Under the pieces are notes generated by a model. It saw nothing but the letters and a program-made list of their open reading frames with translations. It was not told where the DNA came from and searched no databases. A stretch of DNA of 8,937 nucleotides from an uncultured Oscillospiraceae bacterium (GTDB lineage Bacteria; Bacillota; Clostridia; Oscillospirales; Ruminococcaceae): the NCBI GenBank assembly GCA_900553955.1, contig USFO01000070.1, positions 1 through 8,937 of the forward strand, in the 5' to 3' direction. The position numbers and the translations under genes are program-made. This document shows positions 1 to 5,748 of this stretch, in pieces (position 1 is the first letter of the stretch; every line of letters begins with the position of its first letter).

Positions 1-19
1 TTCTTTTACCGTCTTACGG

Positions 20-45
20 CTTTTCTTTTGGTTACAAAAGAAAAG
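20..45. repeat. A/T-rich perfect inverted repeat
   Basis: Two 11-base arms (20-30 and 35-45) are exact reverse complements around a GTTA loop, preceded by a small CCGT-CTT-ACGG hairpin at 9-19. The arms are almost entirely A and T runs. It could be the end of a terminator for a gene left of the window, or a dispersed intergenic palindrome. No T-tract follows on the plus strand, so a terminator role is unproven. Confidence 0.5.
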
Positions 46-99
46 GGGTAAGTATTGTTCGGTAAACGGTGCTCAAGCAGAAAAAATTGCTTCACCCTG

Positions 100-128
100 T
101 TTATTTTTGCTTTGTACAGTGATAAAAT
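100..128 (+). promoter_or_regulatory. putative extended -10 promoter of the aldolase gene
   Basis: TAAAAT at 123-128 is preceded by TG at 120-121, which makes an extended -10 element. The -35 position 17 bases upstream reads TTTATT (100-105), a weak match, as is usual for extended -10 promoters. The start codon lies 35 bases downstream, giving a short leader that contains the ribosome binding site. No operator is visible. Confidence 0.45.
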
Positions 129-163
129 AGGGGGAGAAAGCTATTATAACGGAGGCGTTATTT

Positions 164-805
164 ATGAATTACAAGCAGCTTCTTATAGATTCCGGCAAAA
201 GGATGCTCGAATCCGGGCTTACGGTGGAAACATGGGGCAATCTCAGCCTGCGCGACCCGAAAACCGGGTACATATATCTGACTCCCTCCGCCATGCCGTA
301 CAATACCATTTCCGAGGAGGATGTGGTGGTGCTCGACGCAGACGGAAACCGCGTCGAGGGGGAGCGCAAGCCCACAATCGAGTACGCTATGCACCTTGAG
401 ATTATGAAAAACCGTCCGGATGTGAATGCTATAATACATACTCACCCGATTTATTCGCAGGTGTTCGGCGCATTGCACGAGGATATTCCGCCTGTTATAG
501 ACGAGGCGGCGCAGACCATGGGCGGTGCCGTGCGTGTGGCGAAATACGCCATTCCCGGCACGCAGGAGCTTGCAGACAACGTGACCAAGGCGCTTGGCAG
601 CGGCGCCGCCTGCCTTATGGCAAACCACGGTGCGGTTTGCGTCGGCAAGGATATGGATGCCGCATTCAAAACCTGCACCGTGCTTGAAATGACTGCACGC
701 ATTTATTACATGGCGCGCTGCATCGGAAATCCGCAGCCGCTCTCGCAAGAGGTCATCACCGAAATGCTTGAAACCGTATGCAAGCATTACGGTCAGGGAA
801 AATGA
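164..805 (+). CDS. class II aldolase/adducin family protein, L-fuculose-phosphate aldolase-like
   Basis: This is a 213-residue cytosolic zinc aldolase, probably cleaving a sugar phosphate (L-fuculose 1-phosphate or a related ketose phosphate) to dihydroxyacetone phosphate and an aldehyde. The length matches E. coli FucA (about 215). Key residues fall at the same numbers as in FucA: catalytic Glu73, zinc ligands His92 and His94 in IHTHP, and His155 in ANHG. The phosphate-binding segments GNLSLR (25-30) and TPSAMPY (40-46) are also present. The ATG at 164 follows GGAGG (151-155) by 8 bases. A terminator follows closely, so it is probably transcribed alone. No other fucose, rhamnose or pentose genes are nearby, so the substrate is not fixed: ribulose-5-phosphate 4-epimerase and methylthioribulose-phosphate dehydratase share this fold. 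The family is certain; the exact substrate is inference, so no symbol is given. Confidence 0.88.
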   Translation: MNYKQLLIDSGKRMLESGLTVETWGNLSLRDPKTGYIYLTPSAMPYNTISEEDVVVLDADGNRVEGERKPTIEYAMHLEIMKNRPDVNAIIHTHPIYSQVFGALHEDIPPVIDEAAQTMGGAVRVAKYAIPGTQELADNVTKALGSGAACLMANHGAVCVGKDMDAAFKTCTVLEMTARIYYMARCIGNPQPLSQEVITEMLETVCKHYGQGK

Positions 806-831
806 GCCGCGGCAATATGAAATGAACAAAG

Positions 832-859
832 AAAATCCCGCCTTTCGGCGGGATTTTTT
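832..859 (+). terminator. intrinsic terminator of the aldolase gene
   Basis: The stem ATCCCGCC/GGCGGGAT, extended by A-T pairs, has a TTTC loop (843-846) and runs into TTTTTT (854-859). It begins 27 bases after the aldolase stop. The A-run on the left arm could also let it act on the other strand. Confidence 0.9.
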
Positions 860-1161
860 ATGCTATTCAGGCCAAAAACGGAGCGAAGAAAAGAGATGCG
901 CTTTTTGGAAGTGCTGCCGCACTAAATTCACGGCACTCACGGCAACAAAAGACGGAGAGAATTTTTGTCTGCCTTACCGTGGAGATATTGAACGAATTAA
1001 ATTACCGACATAAAGGCGCTGATAAATCCTCTCAGTCATGCCTCAAAATCCTTTGGACGCGACAGCTCTTATTTTAAAGAAGGAAAGCCAAGATTCGCGT
1101 TCGGTTGCCATGGTGCTCGTCTGTCACAAGTGCCATTTAGCAGCCGCGTTTAGCGCCGTTC
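860..1161. other. gene-free stretch, possible decayed intergenic repeat
   Basis: I find no convincing gene here. Short open frames lack a ribosome binding site and recognisable sequence. A 7-base inverted repeat, CCAAAAA (872-878) and TTTTTGG (902-908), is visible. The part from about 1017 to 1110 contains CTCTCAGTCATGCC and GACAGCTC followed by GGAAAGCC. This reminds me of degenerate copies of palindromic intergenic repeats common in Clostridia genomes, but that rests on memory. No clear terminator for the minus-strand cardiolipin synthase gene is visible here. Confidence 0.35.
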
Positions 1162-2700
1162 TTACATCAGCGGAGCAATCAATCTCAGGGAGTCCTGCAA
1201 AAGCTCGGTGAAAAAGTTCACCTTGCAGTCCTTCATGCTCACTTCATGGCATTCACAAAGCGTGCGAAGAAAATCTTCTTTAACCTCGGCAACAGCGGAG
1301 CTTTCGTACATAATCACGCCGCATTCAAAGTGCAGATAAAGGCTGCGGTAGTCCATGTTTGTAGTGCCGACGGTGGCAACACAGTCATCGGAAACAAAAT
1401 TCTTTGCGTGGATAAAGCCCTTTGTGTACTCGTAAATTTTCACCCCAGCGGAAATCAGCTCCCGATAGTAGGAGCGCGTGGTCATGTGTACAAAGCGCTT
1501 GTCCCAAATGTGCGGCGTGATGATTCGCACGTCAACGCCGCTTTTTGCCGCCAGAACCAGCGCAGAAAGCATGCTGTCATCGATAATTAGGTACGGCGTT
1601 GCGATGTAAACATAGTCCTTTGCGGTATTTATGATCTGAATGTAGACATGTTCGCCCACGTTTTCGTGATCCATGGGGCTGTCCGCATAGGGCTGAACAA
1701 AGCCGTCGCTCGTGACGGACACACCGCTTGGAAGAAATTTCTTATAATCCTCGTTGATTCCGGTGCACATTTCCCACATTTGCAGGAACATCACCGTGAA
1801 GCTCCACGCCGCCGCGCCCTTAATCATCACGGCGGAATCCTTCCAGTGACCGTGTTTTTCATAGGCATTGATGTACTCGTCCGCAAGGTTTATGCCGCCG
1901 GTGAACACGGTTTTGCCGTCGATGGAGGCGATTTTGCGGTGGTCGCGGTTGTTCTGCACCACCGTGAGCAGCGGCCGGAAGGGATTGAAAACCATACATT
2001 CTATGCCAAATTTTTTGAGCTGCGCGGGGTAATCGCCGGGCAGCAGGAAAAAGCAGCCGAAATCATCGTACATAACCCGCACGGTGACGCCTGCGGCGGC
2101 TTTGCGCTTTAGAATTTCCAGAATGGCGTTCCACATTTCGCCCTCTTGTATGATGAAATATTCAAGGAAAATATAGTGCTCCGCCTTCTCAAGCTCCGCC
2201 AAAAGCGCCGCAAACATTTCCTCGCCGGGCGAAAGATACTTTGTGCTGCTGCCGGTGTAGATGGGGAACTTCGCAAAATCGCTGAGGTAGCGTATCTGCG
2301 GTGCGTGCTCCGGCAGCGCCGCCACTGCGGCTTTATAGCCGCAGTCTTCGGCGAAAAGCAGGCGCTCTGCTTTCTTTTGACCAAGCTCGCCGCTGGCCTT
2401 GAAGTTCGGGTGCGAGGTCTGTGTTTGAGTCATCAGGTAGAACAGCCCACCGAAAATCGGCACGGTGAGTATCAGAATCACCCACATCAGCTTGTACGCG
2501 CCCTTATCTCGCTTGCGGATAATATAGAGTACCGCGAAAAAGCTTATCAGCGTCAGAATGACGCTGATTGCGCCGGAAAGGCGGCTGCCGCTTTCGATAA
2601 GGAAGTAAAGAAAGACCGCCTGCGCTACCAAAAGCAGCGCAATGAATATTCTGCGCCGAAACAGCGCCCGAAACCACTTTTTATTTGAAAGCTTTGACAT
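1162..2700 (-). CDS. cls: cardiolipin synthase (phospholipase D superfamily)
   Basis: This 512-residue membrane enzyme would condense two phosphatidylglycerols to cardiolipin and glycerol. Both HKD catalytic motifs are intact: HRKIASID with His254, Lys256 and Asp261, and HAKNFVSD with His431, Lys433 and Asp438. The N-terminus has three hydrophobic segments (about 18-37, 42-62, 70-91); the last two look like the PLDc_N region of bacterial Cls. The length is normal for the family. The start is ATG at 2698-2700, with GGGGA (2707-2711, minus strand) as a modest ribosome binding site. It diverges from the cation antiporter gene and appears to be a single-gene unit. The symbol is used in the generic sense; Clostridia often carry several paralogues, and I cannot say which one this is. 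Nothing is truncated or missing. Confidence 0.93.
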   Translation of the reverse strand: MSKLSNKKWFRALFRRRIFIALLLVAQAVFLYFLIESGSRLSGAISVILTLISFFAVLYIIRKRDKGAYKLMWVILILTVPIFGGLFYLMTQTQTSHPNFKASGELGQKKAERLLFAEDCGYKAAVAALPEHAPQIRYLSDFAKFPIYTGSSTKYLSPGEEMFAALLAELEKAEHYIFLEYFIIQEGEMWNAILEILKRKAAAGVTVRVMYDDFGCFFLLPGDYPAQLKKFGIECMVFNPFRPLLTVVQNNRDHRKIASIDGKTVFTGGINLADEYINAYEKHGHWKDSAVMIKGAAAWSFTVMFLQMWEMCTGINEDYKKFLPSGVSVTSDGFVQPYADSPMDHENVGEHVYIQIINTAKDYVYIATPYLIIDDSMLSALVLAAKSGVDVRIITPHIWDKRFVHMTTRSYYRELISAGVKIYEYTKGFIHAKNFVSDDCVATVGTTNMDYRSLYLHFECGVIMYESSAVAEVKEDFLRTLCECHEVSMKDCKVNFFTELLQDSLRLIAPLM

Positions 2701-2733
2701 GATTTATCCCCGAAAGAAGTTATTTAATATATT

Positions 2734-2763
2734 ATTCTAACACAAAAAGCGCATTCTTTGCAA
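2734..2763 (-). promoter_or_regulatory. putative promoter of the cardiolipin synthase gene
   Basis: Read on the minus strand, TTGCAA (2758-2763) and TAGAAT (2734-2739) are separated by 18 bases and lie 34 bases from the start codon. Each box differs from the consensus at only one or two positions. A small inverted repeat, GCGAA-AAAG-TTCGC (2777-2790), sits between this promoter and the divergent one and could be an operator or chance. Confidence 0.5.
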
Positions 2764-2798
2764 CTATTAAAAAATCGCGAAAAAGTTCGCAAAGTATG

Positions 2799-2827
2799 TT
2801 GACATTTTTTGCTTCAAGTGTTATTAT
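2799..2827 (+). promoter_or_regulatory. strong sigma-A-type promoter for the riboswitch/antiporter transcript
   Basis: TTGACA (2799-2804) is a perfect -35 box and TATTAT (2822-2827) a good -10 box, with the optimal 17-base spacer. Transcription should start near 2833-2837, exactly where the aptamer begins. This supports both calls. Confidence 0.85.
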
Positions 2828-2836
2828 ACCTTACCA

Positions 2837-2934
2837 GAAAGGGAGTAGTTGGCGCGCCGAAACGGCTTCGGGGCGTTATGTTATTCGTCAGCACGCCGAA
2901 AGGCCGGATAATGTATTTGACAACAAGACTTTTC
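2837..2934 (+). promoter_or_regulatory. yybP-ykoY (Mn2+) riboswitch aptamer
   Basis: The leader carries the hallmarks of the yybP-ykoY manganese-sensing family. AGAAAGGGAGTAG (2836-2848) is at the 5' side, CGTCAGCACG (2886-2895) is the conserved asymmetric loop, and AAGACTTTT closes the 3' side. By hand I can fold P1 as GAAAGG (2837-2842) with CTTTTC (2929-2934). A 9-pair helix forms between 2878-2886 and 2906-2914 (with G-U pairs). It is followed by the one-sided loop GTCAGCAC and then a GCC-GAAA-GGC hairpin (2895-2904) with a GNRA tetraloop. Another arm lies at about 2854-2876. Members of this family bind Mn2+ and usually switch on manganese exporters. The assignment comes from remembered consensus and hand folding, without a covariance-model search. 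Confidence 0.85.
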
Positions 2935-2977
2935 AATACTTACCGTAGCGGAAGTAGGAAGAGCCTTGTCTTTTTTT
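2923..2977 (+). terminator. riboswitch expression platform: intrinsic terminator overlapping P1
   Basis: A long hairpin ends in seven T residues (2971-2977). Its helices are ACAAG (2923-2927) with CTTGT (2965-2969), CTTTTC (2929-2934) with GAAGAG (2958-2963), and TACTT-A-CCG (2937-2945) with CGG-AAGTA (2949-2956) around a TAG loop. The CTTTTC strand is also the 3' strand of aptamer P1, so terminator and ligand-bound aptamer exclude each other. That is the geometry of an ON switch: metal binding holds P1 together and lets transcription continue into the antiporter gene. Confidence 0.85.
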
Positions 2978-3000
2978 GCCTCCGTGCGGAAAACGGAGGC
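2978..3000 (+). promoter_or_regulatory. hairpin covering the antiporter ribosome binding site
   Basis: GCCTCCG (2978-2984) and CGGAGGC (2994-3000) are exact complements around a 9-base loop. The right arm contains the GGAGG Shine-Dalgarno sequence (2995-2999) for the ATG at 3008. The hairpin directly follows the terminator T-tract, and TATTTTT comes after it. It could hide the ribosome binding site, giving a translational layer of control, or act as a second weak terminator. Confidence 0.6.
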
Positions 3001-3007
3001 TATTTTT

Positions 3008-3925
3008 ATGATGTACATTTTGCTTGTTGTTGGCTTTGTTCTGCTGATTAAGGGCGCGGATTTCTTCGTGGACGGCGCTTCGTCCGTGGCGAAGCTGCTC
3101 AAGGTGCCGTCGGTGATTATCGGGCTTACCATAGTCGCCATGGGTACCAGCGCTCCGGAGGCGGCGGTGAGCATTTCCGCGGGGCTTTCCGGCAGCAGCG
3201 ACATAGCCTTGAGCAACGTTATCGGCTCGAACATTTTCAATCTGCTTATTGTGGTGGGCGTTTCTGCCATAATCTGCCCCATGACCACGGAAAAAATCAT
3301 TATGAAGCGGGATATTTGGTGGAGTCTCGGTGCGGCGGCAGCCACCCTCATAATGATGCTTGATATGAAAATTTCCCGCATTGAGGGCGTGCTGCTCATC
3401 TGCGGAATGGTGACTTACATAGCGGTGCTCGTTGTTGACGCGCTTAAAAAGCGCGATACCGGCGACGAGGTGAAAACCATGTCCCCCCTCAAGAGCGTGC
3501 TCTGCATAGCCGGCGGACTGGCGGCGATTATCGTGGGCGGCGATTTGGTGGTGGATTCCGCCTGCGATATTGCGGCGGCGTTCGGCATGAGCGAAGCCCT
3601 TATCGGGCTTACCATAGTTGCCGTGGGAACCTCCCTGCCGGAGCTTGTTACCTCCATTGTTGCCGCAAGAAAGGGCGACAGCGGTCTTGCCCTCGGCAAT
3701 GTGGTCGGTTCGAACATCTTCAACATTCTGTTCATCCTCGGTTCTGCCTCGGCGCTCAGCACCATCAACGTTGCGCCGGAGCTTTTCATCGACACGGCAA
3801 TTCTTATAGGCGTGACCCTGATGATGTATTTCCTCTGCCGCTCCAAGGACAAAACCTCCCGCGGCGAGGGCGCGCTCTGCGTGCTGGTCTACGCGGCGTA
3901 CATGGCGTATATCATTTTGAGATAA
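3008..3925 (+). CDS. CaCA-family cation antiporter (Ca2+/Na+ exchanger type), probable Mn2+ exporter
   Basis: This 305-residue integral membrane protein has the two inverted alpha-repeats of the CaCA superfamily. Alpha-1 has GTSAPE (46-51) with NVIGSNIFNLL (70-80); alpha-2 has GTSLPE (207-212) with NVVGSNIFNIL (231-241). Glu51 and Glu212 are the expected ion-site acids. About ten hydrophobic segments are present, with a short basic cytosolic loop near 147-160, as in YrbG-like bacterial exchangers. I chose ATG 3008, which has GGAGG 8 bases upstream; ATG 3011 is also possible. An in-frame TTG at 2966 lies inside the terminator hairpin and has no ribosome binding site. The family as a whole is annotated as Ca2+/Na+ exchange. 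The manganese riboswitch in front argues that this member exports Mn2+ (inference). It has its own promoter and terminator. Confidence 0.93.
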   Translation: MMYILLVVGFVLLIKGADFFVDGASSVAKLLKVPSVIIGLTIVAMGTSAPEAAVSISAGLSGSSDIALSNVIGSNIFNLLIVVGVSAIICPMTTEKIIMKRDIWWSLGAAAATLIMMLDMKISRIEGVLLICGMVTYIAVLVVDALKKRDTGDEVKTMSPLKSVLCIAGGLAAIIVGGDLVVDSACDIAAAFGMSEALIGLTIVAVGTSLPELVTSIVAARKGDSGLALGNVVGSNIFNILFILGSASALSTINVAPELFIDTAILIGVTLMMYFLCRSKDKTSRGEGALCVLVYAAYMAYIILR

Positions 3926-3941
3926 GGCTGTTTTTACGAAG

Positions 3942-3972
3942 GCGGCGGCAGAAGATTTCTGCCGCCGCTATT
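3942..3972 (+). terminator. probable terminator of the antiporter gene
   Basis: A perfect 12-base-pair, very GC-rich stem (3942-3953 with 3957-3968) has a GAT loop and begins 16 bases after the stop codon. The following TATTTATAT is a poor T-tract, so termination may be incomplete or partly factor-aided. Confidence 0.7.
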
Positions 3973-3997
3973 TATATAATGTAAACAAAATTTATAT

Positions 3998-4026
3998 TTG
4001 ACAATTAGAGGCTGCTTTGATATGCT
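3998..4026 (+). promoter_or_regulatory. promoter of the lipoprotein gene
   Basis: TTGACA (3998-4003) is a perfect -35 box, followed after 17 bases by TATGCT (4021-4026). It lies about 60 bases before the GTG start. Confidence 0.7.
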
Positions 4027-4039
4027 GTACTCAAATAAA

Positions 4040-4065
4040 CGGTCTTTCTTATAAAGGAAAGACCG
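4040..4065 (+). promoter_or_regulatory. hairpin in the 5' leader of the lipoprotein mRNA
   Basis: CGGTCTTTC (4040-4048) pairs exactly with GAAAGACCG (4057-4065), and two more inner pairs are possible. It would sit almost at the 5' end of the transcript and leaves the downstream AAAGGAA ribosome binding site free. No T-tract follows, so a transcript-stabilising or regulatory hairpin is more likely than a terminator. Confidence 0.5.
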
Positions 4066-4086
4066 CATTGAAAGGAATGGGAAACG

Positions 4087-5328
4087 GTGAAAAAAGCAAT
4101 TATCTTTCTGGTCGCTATTCTGATTTTTTCTTCATGCTCTTTTGGTGGGAATAATATTCAAATGCAAAGCCCCTCGGAACCCCTTTCTGCTGCCGAATAT
4201 GAAAGCATTCGGGATTTTTGCATTTCTGCGGAAGGCGCAAAAGCCATGGCAGAAGCGGCGGACTTGGCGGACGCGCAATGCGAAATCTGTGCGCTTTACG
4301 AGGATATTGCCACTTTCAAATTAAGCCGCAATGACGAACCGGCGGAATTTTATACCGTTAAAATTCTTTCCGGAAGCCATTATTCATTTGAGATTATCTC
4401 ACATAGAACATTTGAAAAATTCGAGGGCGAGAGTTTTTGCGAATTTTTCCCCCACGCAGAAGACGGCTATCCGGAATCTGCCTTTATTCCCATTGACGTT
4501 TACGAATTTATACCCAAAAACATAGCATCTGCAAAGAAAGTTTACTACGTTGTATCCGAAATAGGTTCCGGCAAATATTTTACAGAGCCGGAACAGATAA
4601 ATAATCTCATTTCTTCCCTGTCGGATATGAAAGTTTACCCGATAGAGCGCTTTTTAACAAGCAATGAAATTCTTTTGGGAATCGAGCTTTCCAGCAACGT
4701 TATGCAATTTTACAAATCGGCGGAAGATGAAGAACCGTTCTGCAAAATATATTTGGATATGATTTATTCACAAGAGAAAGAAAGCAGCAGGACGTATTAT
4801 CCCGTCGATGTATCGCCTGCTTACCAAGCATATAAAAATGCGGAGAGCGAATTTGAGCGGGAAAATGTTTCCTCGGCAGACCCCGAAACCGTTTTGGAAG
4901 AATACGGCGCAGAAATGCTGCTTCACGGAACATGGAATAATGCGAAAGATCTTAGAGTGGATTGGCTTGTTATGTGGTTCGGCTACCGCGTCCGGGATAG
5001 CGTAAATGTTTCGGATTATAGAAGGGACGGCAAGGATGGGCTTTATTTCCCGGAAGATGAGTTTGAAAAGCTCATTTACGACTACTTTGGTCTTGCGCCG
5101 GAGCATTTGAGGGAATCCGAAACCTATAACGCAGAGGAAAAAGCATATGTTACGCCGACGGCGCTTTACGATTTAGCGTCAACGGAATACACCATAACCA
5201 AAACCGACTATAATGGCGACGAAATGAAGATTTATTTCGGCCTGAAAGTCGCGGATAACACCCCGGTAAGCCGAGTTTTGACCGTGGACACGTCAAACGG
5301 CGGAATGCGGTTTCTTTCGTGCGAGTAA
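4087..5328 (+). CDS. hypothetical lipoprotein
   Basis: I do not recognise this 413-residue protein. It begins MKKAIIFLVAILIFSSCS, a short basic, hydrophobic signal with a lipobox-like FSSC. Cys17 would be lipidated and the mature protein anchored to the outer face of the membrane. Phe at the -3 position is less usual than Leu. The rest is acidic, soluble, and rich in Glu, Tyr and Phe, without obvious repeats. The C-terminal part (about 318-413) has a compact motif, FPEDEFEKLIYDYFGL, then HLRESETY and beta-type segments. It resembles a domain I recall from other Clostridia lipoproteins of unknown role. The start is GTG at 4087, with AAAGGAA (4071-4077) upstream. The gene is visibly more A+T-rich than both neighbours and has its own promoter and terminator, so it may have been acquired separately. 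No enzyme motif is visible. Confidence 0.8.
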   Translation: MKKAIIFLVAILIFSSCSFGGNNIQMQSPSEPLSAAEYESIRDFCISAEGAKAMAEAADLADAQCEICALYEDIATFKLSRNDEPAEFYTVKILSGSHYSFEIISHRTFEKFEGESFCEFFPHAEDGYPESAFIPIDVYEFIPKNIASAKKVYYVVSEIGSGKYFTEPEQINNLISSLSDMKVYPIERFLTSNEILLGIELSSNVMQFYKSAEDEEPFCKIYLDMIYSQEKESSRTYYPVDVSPAYQAYKNAESEFERENVSSADPETVLEEYGAEMLLHGTWNNAKDLRVDWLVMWFGYRVRDSVNVSDYRRDGKDGLYFPEDEFEKLIYDYFGLAPEHLRESETYNAEEKAYVTPTALYDLASTEYTITKTDYNGDEMKIYFGLKVADNTPVSRVLTVDTSNGGMRFLSCE

Positions 5329-5336
5329 GCTAAAAG

Positions 5337-5369
5337 TCCCCGCTCCTTTTGGAGCGGGGATTTTCTTTT
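5337..5369 (+). terminator. intrinsic terminator of the lipoprotein gene
   Basis: The perfect 10-pair stem TCCCCGCTCC/GGAGCGGGGA has a TTTT loop and is followed by TTTTCTTTT (5361-5369). It begins 8 bases after the stop. Confidence 0.93.
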
Positions 5370-5394
5370 GACAGAATGTCGCTCATTCCCCATA

Positions 5395-5418
5395 AAAGTG
5401 TTAGAAAAAGTGTTAGAA
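5395..5418. repeat. 12-base tandem direct repeat
   Basis: AAAGTGTTAGAA occurs twice in immediate succession (5395-5406 and 5407-5418), between the lipoprotein terminator and the tRNA terminator. No function is apparent. Confidence 0.8.
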
Positions 5419-5452
5419 GAGCCGCAAAAACCGTTCCCCTTTTTGCAAAAGA

Positions 5453-5488
5453 AAAAAGCCCCGAAGCCGCATGGCTTCAAGGCTTTTT
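5453..5488 (-). terminator. terminator of the tRNA-Ala gene
   Basis: The outer stem AAAAAGCC (5453-5460)/GGCTTTTT (5481-5488) and inner stem GAAGCC (5463-5468)/GGCTTC (5473-5478) are separated by a CC/AA internal loop. On the minus strand it runs into TTTTTT directly after the tRNA. The symmetry lets it work in both directions, and it lies between convergent units. Confidence 0.88.
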
Positions 5489-5491
5489 GGA

Positions 5492-5567
5492 TGGTGGAGA
5501 CGGCCGGACTTGAACCGGTTACCTCGACAATGCGAATGTCGCGCTCTCCCAGGTGAGCTACGCCCCC
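5492..5567 (-). tRNA. tRNA-Ala(CGC)
   Basis: The minus strand gives a 76-nt cloverleaf with encoded CCA. The acceptor stem is GGGGGCG/CGTCTCC, which includes the G3:U70 pair that marks alanine tRNAs. The D-arm is GCTC-ACCTGGGA-GAGC. The anticodon arm is CGACA-TTCGCAT-TGTCG, with anticodon CGC reading GCG. The T-arm is ACCGG-TTCAAGT-CCGGC. Oddities: the T-stem base is an A49.C65 mismatch, and positions 15 and 48 are C and A in place of the usual purine-pyrimidine Levitt pair. The strong promoter and terminator argue it is expressed, but the tertiary core is atypical. The identity call is firm; full function is a little less so. Confidence 0.92.
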
Positions 5568-5579
5568 AAACAGGTTTAT

Positions 5580-5608
5580 ATTATATCACAAAGCAAAATT
5601 TTTGACAA
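5580..5608 (-). promoter_or_regulatory. promoter of the tRNA-Ala gene
   Basis: On the minus strand TTGTCA (5603-5608) and a perfect TATAAT (5580-5585) are 17 bases apart. The mature tRNA begins 12 bases past the -10 box. Confidence 0.85.
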
Positions 5609-5688
5609 GGGTTTTTGAAAGAAATTTCTCGTTTCGGGGGAAAAAGCGTTCGTCGTAAAAAAATATGCCGCAAAATGCGCTGTTTGTG

Positions 5689-5717
5689 TAGTCAAACCGC
5701 CTTTTTAATGATATAAT
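5689..5717 (+). promoter_or_regulatory. promoter of the SHOCT-domain gene
   Basis: A perfect TATAAT (5712-5717) is preceded, 17 bases upstream, by TAGTCA (5689-5694), a four-of-six -35 match. The start codon lies 31 bases downstream. Confidence 0.6.
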
Positions 5718-5748
5718 AAACTAAAAGATATGAAAAGGAGGCGGACTC

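Noticed and set aside
158..829. A 223-codon minus-strand open frame
   Set aside because: It mirrors the aldolase gene almost exactly. The aldolase has all catalytic residues and a ribosome binding site, and the mirror has neither.
1648..2688. Two plus-strand frames of 154 and 180 codons
   Set aside because: They are antisense shadows of the cardiolipin synthase gene, without start signals or recognisable sequence.
2966..3007. Upstream TTG start adding 14 residues to the antiporter
   Set aside because: The TTG sits within the terminator stem, has no Shine-Dalgarno sequence, and would force translation through two hairpins. ATG 3008 has GGAGG at the right distance.
2809..3051. An 80-codon frame over the riboswitch region
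   Set aside because: It crosses the promoter, aptamer and terminator and overlaps the antiporter start. RNA structure explains this sequence better than translation does.
5368..5556. A 62-codon frame reading into the tRNA from the left, possible integrase tail
   Set aside because: It covers two terminators and most of the tRNA in antisense. Its translation is the familiar artefact of a tRNA read backwards, and no integrase motif is visible.
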